DNA from: Macrostomum hystrix
Lineage: Eukaryota; Platyhelminthes; Macrostomidae
Assembly (NCBI GenBank): GCA_950097015.1
Contig: CATNEN010000030.1
Location: forward strand, 1,225,001 to 1,289,000
Length of the DNA: 64,000 nt
Direction of reading: 5' to 3'
Shown here: positions 21,803 through 33,100 of the stretch, piece after piece
Position numbering within the stretch: position 1 is the stretch's first letter
Layout of the letters: every line of letters starts with the position of its first letter
The notes under the pieces: generated by a model
Databases searched by the model: none
What the model was told of the DNA's origin: nothing
Seen by the model: the letters and a program-made list of their open reading frames with translations, nothing else
Translations under genes and position numbers: made by a program

Positions 21803-22114
21803 TCACAGGAGCTCCAAATCGTCGATGGTCATCTTCATCTCGGCGGACAGCTTCTTCTGCTCCTGTGCTGTCGTATTCTTCTGCGCGCCACCCGAAGAAG
21901 AACTGGCAACATCCGTCAGCTGCTTCTCTTCGAATTCTCGTCGTCTGGGCGCCGCCGGCTGGCGTTTGTCGTTGACGCCTACGACTGAGGAGTCGCTTCC
22001 GCCGCCTGCGTTCTCGGTTCGCTGCTGCTGCCCGCCGCTACGAGCCGAGGCCAGTCGCTCGGCGCTGTTGTAGCCCGACACCTGCACAGAGCTGCTCTTA
22101 TAGTTGTAGGACAT
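21803..22114 (-). CDS. Small hypothetical protein, 103 aa
   Basis: A single open frame that I do not recognise. It begins MSYNYKSSSVQVSGYNSAER, is rich in Ser, Gln, Gly and charged residues, and ends in EMKMTIDDLELL, a short acidic amphipathic tail. There is no signal peptide or membrane helix; it looks intrinsically disordered. The start codon immediately follows a CTGTAGCCAG acceptor, as in the confident genes here, and codon choice is GC-rich like theirs, both of which favour a real gene. It is oriented like CFAP206, 1 kb downstream of it. It could be a complete small gene or one exon of a larger one. Confidence 0.4.
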   Translation of the reverse strand: MSYNYKSSSVQVSGYNSAERLASARSGGQQQRTENAGGGSDSSVVGVNDKRQPAAPRRREFEEKQLTDVASSSSGGAQKNTTAQEQKKLSAEMKMTIDDLELL

Positions 22115-23123
22115 CTGGCTACAGCTGGCGTGTGGTCCACTCCTGAAGTTTTACTGGCCGTATCAATGGGGGCACTTAGAGACTGAGGGCAGGTGCTTGA
22201 GGGGATGCAACTCTGTTAAATCCCATTCTCCCAGCCAAGCCCAGCGGGTCGGCCTATTGAAATTTTTGTCAGTTGCCGGTTGGAGGGTAAGGATAGTTTC
22301 TGTGTCTCCCCTCCTCCTTACCCCCTCATCGATGAATAATAGCTGAGACGCTGACTGCAGTGCGAGATCTTCAATCCTGATCCTAACAACGGAGGTTCAG
22401 CTATATACTTGTAATTAGAAACAGCTGAAAATTCTGGCTACTTCCTTCACGACGGTCCTGCGCTGTGCGCTGTGCACAAAAGTACACGGTGTAAGAGTTG
22501 GTTTATAGTCAAATATGTTTCTGCTCCTAATGTGGCTTATGGCACAATGGCATCCAGTTCAATACGAGCTATCGATTAATACTTTTGCCATTTCATCAAT
22601 TTTTTAAATCAGAATTAAAGGTAGAAATTAAAAAACTAGTTCTTTTGCGCCAAGTCACGTAGAAAATAATGCATAATTACGCTTTAATGTCTGTGATTCA
22701 GGATTGAGAGGCCATTCACCGCTTGTTCTTACTCATCAAAGGTCTGACCAGTAGTTTATGAGCTCCCTCATGGTCCATGAACTGGAGTTCACGAGCTCAC
22801 CCAAGGTATTTTGTAGTTTCATAAAAAAGTTAAGCAGACTAAATTAAATCGATAGGAAATCTAATCGTTTTAAACATTTGAATGCACGACTCGTAACGAG
22901 TTAGTGACTCGCTTTGTTTAACTTTTTGTTTTTTAAATTGTTAGAACACTAAATAGACGCCTTTTACGCAAATTCGGTAGTCAAACAAACAAAGAAATAT
23001 AGAGCAGACTTTGATAAATAAAAAACACAGAGCAGGGTCTCTGAGTATTTCAGTCCTTTTTCAACTCAGTCAGCGAAGATAGTAAATTCCCGATTTGACA
23101 CCCCAAATAAGGAGCTAATGAGT
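22115..23123. other. Intergenic, between CFAP206 and the small gene
   Basis: Contains the presumed 3' UTR of CFAP206 and a pyrimidine-rich patch at about 22290-22330. I found no gene or clear repeat. Confidence 0.4.
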
Positions 23124-26100
23124 TCACGACGGCCGGCCATTGTTGCTACCCAACACCTGTTGCTCAACAGGCACCGTCAGGTCCAGCTTGGTGACCTCTG
23201 TCGGCTCGCTCATGCCCATACCGCGCAGGCCAGCATAGAACACCGACGGCTTTGGCACGCTGGTGTGGCCGTCCCGCTTCGTCTGAGTCTCCTGGTCCTT
23301 CGGCGGATAGACCTGGGCCACATTGTCCCTGCGCAGGTTGCTCAGGTTGGTCTGCTGCGAGTGGGTCACCTTGGTGCGCAGGTTAGCCTGTGAAATGTAA
23401 AATTGTTCTGGTTTTATTACAAAGCCTTTTATAATTTTAATTTTCGAGTCCTTACCACGCTACTGATTAAGTAGAAATGGCAACATTTTGTACATTGTTT
23501 ATAAGTAATTATTAATAATAAATGCTTTACGAGTTTGATAGCCTTTCTGCGCAGCTCCCATTCGTTCCACTCGTAGGACTTAACAATGTTTGAGTCCATG
23601 AAGTGAGTGTCAGTCTCCGTCTGCGCGTCGCACTTCGTGACCGGCTTCTCGATCATCTTGCCGGCGTCCCTGGACTGCGGGAGCGAGGATTGTTGCTTGA
23701 GTTGAGTCGCCGGATCCCTAGGGATTCTGCAGGCTTTGCGTCAGAATCAAAATGCTTTATAGGTACAGAGAGCAAGGGACCGTTATTTTAAGAAATAAGC
23801 GGAGAAAACGTATCGAAATATTCCCTTTCGTGCACCCAGCTCAATGAATTTCCGCTTGTACGCTCCTACATTAGACCTCAGGGAATCCCGTTTCTAAAGG
23901 AATCTCTGAAGAAATTCCGTAATGTACATTCAAGCTCAAGGAATTCCTGAATGTACATTCAAGCTCAAGGAATTCCTGAATGTACATTCAAGCTCAAGGA
24001 ATTCCTGAATGTACATTCAAGCTCAAGGAATTCCTGAATGTACATTCAAGCTCAAGGAATTCCTGAATGTACATTCAAGTCAAGGAATTCTGGAATGTAC
24101 ATTTAATCTCAAGGAATTCCGCAATGTACACCCAAGTTCAAGAGAATGATACATTTATATATTACTTATTTGGGGGGAGACGAAATCCTTAGTCGTGTGT
24201 TTTCTGATTTATCAGGAGCCATTCTTGTTTATTTACTGCTCATTAGTTTTTCATGCTTTCATTCCTCTGTTGGCGGTGACGTGAAATTCTCCTACCTGAG
24301 AGTGGGGCGTCAGTGCGGCAAACTGGCTGTGCAGCTCCAGGATCTGGATGAGCTCCGGACTGCGCCTAGCCGCGTTTGCGACACTGGTGATGAACTCGTC
24401 CGGCTGACTGGCGAACTCGTAGGCGGCCTTCCGGCTGGAGAACACAAAGTAATTATTCCTGTAGTGCAGGATGCCCACGCTGGGATTTCCTGGGATCAGC
24501 AGCCGGTCGAATGCCACCAGGGCCCAGGCGCAGTAGCCTCGGTACATCACCGGCAGCCGGCTGTAGTTCTTTGTGGTCTCCGGGAACAGCCATTCGCGGT
24601 CGCGGAAGTCAGATGGATTCACGCGCTCGCCTGGGGCCGAGGCGGCCTCCAGACGCTGCTGATCGGAGCGAACTTCGCCTACTTCGGCTAGGAAAGGCGC
24701 CACAATGTCCGGCTTGAACAGGTCGCGATGGACGCGGCTGAATGCGTCCAGGTTGTTCAGGATGTTGGTTAGTACAGACAGCAGAACCATTTCGTCCTTT
24801 AGAAATGAATAGTTTTTGGCGTGATTGTTTTCAAGGGAGATTTTAGCCTAAGTAGTTAGAGCTTCGGATATCTGACCAGCCCATGGACTGAACAGCTGTA
24901 CACAGCATTTGATAGCACATTTGAAACTGCTGGGCTGTGTCGACTGGCTGTAAATCTGATCTACGAGTCGTAAATATCTACTCTGCATTCTATGTCGTCA
25001 CATTCGATACATTCAACTGACTTTAATCAATCAATATCATATTGCGGGCATTTGAAGCTAGCTAGACATACAGCCTAACTAAGTATTCGCCACATAACCT
25101 GCCTCAGTCAGATAAGCTAAGCGATACCTGAAAGCCGCTCCAGATTTCTGACAGGTGCACGAACTGCGGGTAGACCTGGGCTGTGGGCACCGCTGTCTTG
25201 CTCTGCACCGTGTTCTGCAGCTGCTCCAGCCTCGCCTGCAGCTGCTGCATCAGCTGCTCAACCTGATCAGCTGAGCGAATCACGTCGCCAAGCAGCACCT
25301 TGAGGAAGACCTCGGCCTGGCGACAGTTGATCAGCGACTCTCGCAGCAATTCTAGCGACAGGCCGACATCAACGCCTGGCTTCTGTGCCTTCACAGCCAG
25401 GCTCTCGAATCAGCGCCGCGTACTGGGCGGCCGTCTCCTGAACCCGGCCGATCTCCTCGTCCAGGCTGTGTGTGGTAGCCGGGATGCCTTCGTTTAGGAA
25501 CGACGGCAGATCGTCGATGCCCTCGCCGCCTTTGCCGCAGTCCTTGTTGAATAGGCGGATGCCGCTAACAATGGCTGTGAGCTCCTGCAGGTGGCGCTCC
25601 TTGTCTTTGCGCGGCATCTGCATGAAGGCGCCGAGCTCCGACTGCGGGAACACCGACTGCAGTGCCGCTGTGGCCTCGCGCACCACGTTGATGTCAGTCG
25701 GCGAGCCGAGGCCAGACTGCAGCAGCACGGCTGACACGATCTTGCGGTAGAGGCTGTCCAGCTCATCTCGGGTGCGGGCTCGCGAGTCGGTGATTTCCCG
25801 CACAACAGGCATGAGGCGCGACTTCATAATGCGATGATGCTCCTCGAGGAACTCACGCCTGGCCGTGTAGTTCATATCGAAGAACACCTGCATTTTGATT
25901 GTGTCCAGTGATGGCGACTTGGCATCCATCAGTTTGTCTACGCACAGCTTGATGAGCTTCTGCACATCGTCACGCGTCAGGGTCTTGTCAGTGCTGAAGT
26001 CGTTCCTGGGGTCAAGCACCACGGCTTTAACCATGAAGGCGACGAGGGTCTCCGACACAGCTTGACCGCGGGAGGCGCACTGCTGCGCGATCTCCCTGAT

Positions 26101-26139
26101 GATGTTCTTGATAACACTTTCGGCTTGGGCTCGAGACAT
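23124..26139 (-). CDS. CFAP206: CFAP206, radial-spoke-associated ciliary protein (four exons)
   Basis: CFAP206 (FAP206/C6orf165) anchors radial spoke 3 and dynein c to axonemal microtubules in motile cilia. Exons on the minus strand are 26139-25128, 24796-24296, 23674-23531 and 23387-23124, all joined in phase 0; about 639 aa (human 622). The family N terminus MSRAQAESVIKNIIREIAQQ is present, then SPSLDTIKMQVFFDMNYTAR, GLGSPTDI, a DCGKGGEGIDDLP block, NPSDFRDREWLFPETTKNYS, YEWNEWELRRKAIKL and NLRRDNVAQVYPPKD. Within exon 1 the frame slips by one base: the frame from the start runs into a stop at 25369, while homology continues one base on from about 25407 (an extra base near 25402-25408). The start lies 7 nt after a TTGCAG. 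It is head-to-head with DNAI1. Identity is secure; the slip may be a consensus error. Confidence 0.93.
23905..24145 (+). repeat. 29-bp minisatellite in CFAP206 intron 2
   Basis: About eight units. Each contains two perfect palindromes, GGAATTCC and AATGTACATT, joined by CAAGCTCAA. The outer units are diverged and the inner ones nearly identical. Confidence 0.92.
24836..24955 (+). repeat. Internally deleted SINE family B in CFAP206 intron 1
   Basis: The head resembles box A (TTTTAGCCTAAGTAGTTAGA), then jumps directly to the body motif CCCATGGACTGAACAGCTGT and GATAGCACATT. The box-B part is missing. Confidence 0.55.
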
Positions 26140-27136
26140 TTTAATGCTGCAATGCAAATTTTTTGAAATTTTTTAGCCAAAATGCGGTTTTTTATCAAAA
26201 GTTTTTGTTATTTGAATCTTGACTGTTAATGGTAATCTTATGACTTTCTATGCTTACAAGTATTATATTATTGTCCAATTTCAAAGTGTGTTTTTTATAT
26301 TTATAATTGATTACCAAGTTCTCTTCAACAAACTTAATTTTTGTGTTATACTTTCAAAAAAACAAGTAAAAAATCGCACAGTCAGAAGCAAGTAAGAGCT
26401 GAGGTTTCTAAAATACATATTAAATCTACATTTAGTTCGAAGTCACTGTTTCAGTATCACCTTCAGGAGTAAAGATCTTTCAAAAGCGTTCAAAGGCATT
26501 TATTACATGTGTTTATTCGAAAAAAATTCACTTGAAAATCAAAACAATATAAATAGTACTGTGAATTGGATAATATTTATCATATTGTCAAATAGACTTC
26601 TCTTAAATTCAAACGTCTTCAACAAAAAAATAAAAATAAGCGTCAATCGTCCTAAAAAATTGAAACTTAAACATTTTAATGCCTTAACGTCTTGTGTTGT
26701 TTTATCGAGAATTATATTTGTCAGTCATTAAGCGAGCCACTTACTTTGATCATTGAGTAAAAAAAGTCGTAGAGATATGTAACAGATTTACTTTTTATAT
26801 AGAATCCCTACTAAAAAATAAATTCTGAATTTGTTTCAAATTAAAAAATAACGCTTACTCTGTACCTAGGTGGTTAGAAACGAAACTAGTTATAACAAAT
26901 ATAACCATGAATCTAAGTAAATAAGATTAAGTCACTTTTATTTCGGATCTCAGAAACTACAATGTAAAATATATATGTATAAAGTAAAGTTCACTGCTAG
27001 GTGCAAATAATGCTACCCAGCAGTTGCTAAGTCATTTTCAAGTTTGATTTCAACTATGCGAACTTAATTAAAGCTGCGAAGGCGATTTACAAATACTTCA
27101 CTTTGACTTAGCAACTGACCTCGACAACACGTCAGG
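26140..27136. promoter_or_regulatory. Divergent promoter region of CFAP206 and DNAI1
   Basis: Two motile-cilia genes are transcribed away from each other across 997 bp of AT-rich sequence. Near the DNAI1 start lies a perfect 13-bp inverted repeat, AGTTGCTAAGTCA at 27022-27034 and TGACTTAGCAACT at 27104-27116. GTTGCTA/TAGCAAC resembles one half of the RFX X-box that drives ciliary genes. Neither copy is a full consensus X-box, so RFX binding is inference. Confidence 0.5.
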
Positions 27137-30100
27137 ATGCCGAATCAGAAGCCAAAGGTTTGTAGCTGTTGTTAGTTTTCATTATTACTTAGTTAAACAT
27201 GGTACCTGCTGCATAAGTTTACACAGTGCAGCCTGTAGGTTTGAAGTCTCCATTTTTATAGAAATACTGTTACTGTAGTGTTATTGTTTTAGAAAATTAT
27301 CTCAAAGGCACACTTTATTCTTGAATATAGATTAGCAGATTCAAAAAATTAATGTTCCTAATACATTATGTGTTTATATACTTCAAATTTTAAGGTTTTT
27401 TAAGTAAATAATTTAATTTGCTATCTTAATTTGCTTAATTGCTCAGTCGTTGTTTAAGAATGGGTTTATATAGAAACTGTGCTAATTTGAAAATATGGGA
27501 ATTCTAAATTTAGCTAATGAAATCTTTTTTCTTATAAATACAGCTTTGTGCTGCTTGTATTTCTTTTTGTCGAGCTACTTTCTTAACTTTAATTTCATTT
27601 TGTTTTATTTTAAAAAAGCAAAAAAAACAAAATTCATTTGTTTTTTCTTTTTAGGAAAAAATCTGACTGCATTAATATTTCATAAAATTCACGTACTTTA
27701 AGTTGCCCTCATGGGCATGTAATAATGCTTTGTTTCTAAAATTCCCTTCGCAGCCACCAGCCCAGGCAGCGCGCGCATCTCGCCGCCGCGACAGCGAGAC
27801 CGGCAGCCACTCCGTTCTGGACTTTGGAGATGACATGTTCGGCGGCGGCAGGGTGCAGAAACCGGACGACCAGCTCCAGCTGACCGACCAGGAGCTCAAG
27901 GAGGAATTCACAAGGATCCTCACCGCCAACAATCCGCACGCGCCGCAGAACATTGTGCGCTACAGCTTCAAGGACAGGCAGTACAAGCCGATTCCTCAGG
28001 TGGATCAGCTCGCCGTGCACTTCGTGATGGAGGGCAACCTCATTCATCGCGAATCGGACGAGGCTAAGAAGCAGATCGAGAAAAAGAGCGGTGTTGTTGT
28101 CAAGGGTAATTAATGGCATACTGTTTCGCAATCTCTCTTTAAACATTTACAACGAAAATATTCGTTCGAATATTGCAAACCTTTAATCTTATTGCTCAAC
28201 TCGACCGCTAGCAGAATCTCCAGAGGAGGCTGCCGAGGCGCCGGCTGGCGATGCGGCCGCAGCCGCGAAGGAGGACGGGGTGAGTTGGTTCCAACAAATT
28301 TTCCGGGTTAGAGTCATTATTGTGACACAATTTGTTTCGCTGACTTTGACTTTGAATCGCCGGCTTGTCTATACTCTCAGGCGGTCGACGATGAGGTAAA
28401 CGAGGTTTCTGACGTAGATTTTTTTCAAAATTTTCATTTTTTAAGAATTTCCTGGAATTACGTTCCTCGCATACTTTATTGGCAGTTGCAAGCAAAGTGG
28501 TGATCGTCCATTAATAGTACTAGCCCTAGTTTTCATGACAAGAAAAGGTTTAGGCCCGATTGCTATCGAAAATTCAGTGCTTGTAATAATTATCTGTAAT
28601 TGATAATGAAAGTCATTTGCTTCGAAAATTTGCTTTGCTTCGATGAATAGAGTTTTTCATCAACGCGAGAAAATTCCTAAGCTCCGTACACTGGAAGGAC
28701 AATTTGTTTGTTTTTTTCGCGCATCTTCTGCTTGGCTTTCTTGTTTTTCATTTTTTATCATATGGGATTTTACATTAAAACAAAGTTTATATTGAGTATA
28801 TTGAATATTGAATATTGAGTATAAGGACATTCGATTAAAAAAGCACCTCGATAAAAATTATTTAAATGCCTCGACAGGATGAGGATACACCGGCGCCGGC
28901 TGCCCACGGCAAGAAGTTGACCAATCAGTTCAACTTCTGCGAGAGAGCGACCCAGACCTACAACAACCCATTGCGAGTGAGTTGAAAGAACAGTCAGGAT
29001 GTAGCGACAGTCATCACAGACTGCAGGGCTGATAGAACAGTCAGAATGTAGCGACAGTCATCACAGACTGCAGGGATGATAGAACAGTCAGGATGTAGCG
29101 ACAGTCATCACAGACTGCAGGGCTGATAGAACAGTCAGGATGTAGCGACAGTCATCCAAGACTGTTAGAAGGGCTGATAGAACAGTCAGGATGTAGCGAC
29201 AGTCATCCAAGACTGTTAGAAGGGCTGATAGAACAGTCAGGATGTAGCGACAGTCATCCAAGACTGTTAGAAGGGCTGATAGAACAGTCAGGATGTAGCG
29301 ACAGTCATCCAAGACTGTTAGAAGGGCTGATAGAACAGTCAGGATGTAGCGACAGTCATCCAAGACTGTTAGAAGGGCTGATAGAACAGTCAGGATGTAG
29401 CGACAGTCATCACAGACTGCAAGACTGCAGGTGTAGGGAAGGTGAGTGTCGCCTTTGTGAAGCTCTAATTACGAGCATTATTTTTGTTTTCAGGAGCGCG
29501 AGAACCAGACGGAACCGCCGCCAAGGGTCAGCTTCTCCCAGACGGCAAATCAGTGGATCATATTTGATGCCTACCAGGCCGACTTTGAGAAGAATGTAAG
29601 CGAACCCTTTGATTGTTATTTGTTAAAAAAACGGCATTATGGTTTTTTCTAATTAAAGGTGCATAAAATTTCGTCAACATCATTCCCGACAATTATTAGC
29701 ATGGCAAAGATGGTCAGGCTCAGGTAGCAAGAAATCTCATTAAACTGAACTTTGGTTCGACGGCTTTTGGTGTCTTAATTTCCTTCCTTCGTTTTCTAAC
29801 CACTAAATTGGTTTGGACTTTTATATAACGCTAAGAAATCTACTCTAGCAGTCACGGAGCGCGAAATTCATCATCTTGCATAATATATTTTCACCCATTT
29901 ACTCTGCTATTTAAATCGATGTGAATTTGTGCATTTTATTATAGCTTCATCATGCCTGTTTCAAATTGGCTAAAGTTTTACCTGCGAACTTTTTATCTTG
30001 GAATCATTGTAAATGATTGGTGATTTCAAATGCTCTCCAACCTTTTGTTTCCGATTTTCTGGGATTAGGACATCCTTATGTTTTCCAGGTAAACTCATTT

Positions 30101-33100
30101 CTTTAGAGCCCACCCACTCCAACTTCTCGCCTCCACCACCCACCTCACTCCGAATTTTCTCGTCCACCACCTACCCCACTCCGATTTCTCTCCTCCGCCC
30201 ACCCACCCCACTCTTATTTCACTCCTCTGCCGCCAACCCCACTCCGATTTCTTCCTCCACCCACCCCGCATTTAGCCAGCCCTGCACCAGCAGGAAGAGG
30301 ATTCCAAGGGTGGCCTATTTGGCCCATTTATTATCGGCAATTCAAAGGCGGCAAAGAGCTGGGCAGCGGCTGCCGCAGTCAGGAGAGGCTTCCGAATTGT
30401 AAAATCCCTTCCTTGTTCGCATAGCTCTTTTGTTTGGGTTGATATTACGTTCTGAAGAAGCAGTTACAATTTTCTTGTCAAGAAACTGAGACTTCACTCA
30501 AACTCATTCTTTTCGTCTGGAAGTTGCTGTTGAATTATGAGCTAGATAAACCCTAATGTGTTCAATTTTTACTGTTTGTTTTCGTCTTCTGTCACTTTTA
30601 ATACCCATGTTTGATTGTCACGTGTGTCAATTGTTTCAGTGTTTCCTTTTCATTCTTTCTGTCAGTCAGTCAGTCAGTCAGTAAGCACAGATCGAGTAGG
30701 ACATAAAAATCATTAAAAATGTACAAACATTATGGTCATTTTGGTTCACAGAAATGCACACATTCGAAGTCTTATACATTGAGCTTAGAAACAATGTGTT
30801 ACAAATCTATTAAGTTGTTAAAGGCTCAATAAAAACTCATTGTAAACCTCTAACAGCAGGAGAAGGGCAAGGAGAAGCGAGGCGCCGGAGCCGGAAAGGG
30901 AGCCGAAGAGAAGACCCGGAAACGCCTGACCGTCTTGGATACACAGGTAAGAGACAGCTGTCAATCGGCAGGAAAAGCTTATAAAAAGGGAGCTAATAGG
31001 ATCTACCTTTCGTAAAATACTCAATGCTTAATTTCGGAGGCAACATGTATTCAAAGTTTTATCGTCTCAGGGGCCAAATTGTTACTATTTCTTGAAAATC
31101 TCTTGTGGGGTCACTTTGCTAGTCTAGTATACTAAATTGTCGACTAACACTATAAATGATTAGTCGATGCTTTTTCTACCAAAAATATGATAATTACAAA
31201 GATATTTCACATGGCTTCGTGATGTAGTAATTTTTAATTCCGAGTCTCAAAATCGTACATTTAGCGCCCGCCAGCAGCTCTCCTTAGTGTCAGCAGGCAC
31301 CAAAGAAATGAGGTAATGATGTTGACAGAACCGTCAGGGCCGACGCGAGCAAAGAGTATTGACGCACTAAAAATTGTGAACTGTTAGTACGAACATCTTT
31401 CGTCGCATCCTGGACGTGATGCATACAGTGTGTCGCACTTTTTAGCTAACAGACACCTCTAATCCTGACTTATCTGTGCCAGATGAATATCAGCCAGGAT
31501 GACAAAAAGTAAAACAAATTTATTTTTTGTTTCCTTCGTAAATTCCAATCTGCGGATAAAGGTTTCAGAGGTCCTTGTTATTAAAATGTTAATTCAGCAT
31601 TTCAGCACGTTTTTTCTTGTAGTGAATTGTAGTCCCCATTCCCAAATTGCACACCTGAAACTTGGCACCTGTGGAGTTAAAAATCCCGAAATCTAGATAG
31701 CACAGCAACTGTGTCTTCTTTTTTATATCCTTTTCAGTGTTTCCGGATTTTAAGAATTCTTGAAATGAGCTATGTCAAATACCGAATTTTATTGTACCGC
31801 TAGAAAGGAAGTGCGCTCTTCCTGATACACATAGTATATATACCTAGAGAATTTAATGGAATAATTTACTCTAGTCTGCGAATAAACAAAACAATTGAAA
31901 GGCTGACGACCTGGCCAAGATTGAGCACGCCGTCAAGATGCTGGAGCGCATGGTTAACCAAAACTCGTTCGACGAGATCGCGCAGGACTTCAAGTACTGG
32001 GAGGATCCGTCGGATGAGTTCCGCGACCAGCAGGGCACCCTGCTGCCCCTGTGGAAGTTCGGCTTCGAGCGGGCGCGCAAACTGGCGGTGACGTCGATCG
32101 CCTGGTCACCGAAGTACCACGACCTGTTCGCCATCGCCTACGGATCCTGTGAGTCCGCCGAAGGATCATCGGCTTTCGTCATACGAGCTATATATTTGCT
32201 AGACATGATCAGAGAACAGTACAAGCCACAAAGCCTTATCTCCTAATTATGTTGCCTCATTGCGGATTCAAGCTCAATTCACAAAAATTCAATAAAAATT
32301 TGACCCTCGCACAATCCATCAGATGACTTCATGAAGCAGACAAGAGGCCTGCTCTGCTTCTACACCCTGAAGAACCCCAGCCACCCTGAGTACGTATTCG
32401 AGACAGACTCGGCTGTGCTGAGCGCCGCACTGCACCCCGACTATCCGCACATGCTCTGCGCCGGCCTGTACGATGGTAGCGTAGCGGTGTACAGCGCCGT
32501 GCAGAAGAAGCGCGGCCCGCTCTACCAGTCTAGTGCGCGCACTGGCAAACACACTGACCCAGTCTGGCAGGTGTGCTGGGCCAAGGATGATCTAGACAAT
32601 AATATGAATTTCTACAGCACCAGCTCAGACGGCCGGGTCACCTCGTGGACTCTGATCAAGGTGAGGCCTGTTCCATTTTTCTACTCCATTATGTGGAGAT
32701 CAACTCCGAAAAATCATTTCAAGCAACTCACTTGACTTTAGCGACGTAACATAATTAGTGCTGTAATTTAACGCTAACAAAATAATGTTATTTTAGGCAT
32801 AAAAATACTCGCATCATTCTACTCGAACTCGTAGAAAGTAGTGTGATGCGAATCTGTGAAGTCGCCTATAATGAGTTTTTCAAATTCATATTAAAAAACT
32901 TGCGAACTTATCCGTCTGCCAGGAAGGCGTTGGAGCGCATCATTTTTCAGCCGTAAGTAAATTTGATCAAAATTATCCCCTATGGATCGCCGCGTTCTCA
33001 AGGACACAAAGAACGTAGTCCTTTTGTGAAGTTCTAACTCAACCAATGTCAGGGACAGGCTTATTTTGCTTGTTCCACCAATTTTGAATGACACATCACC

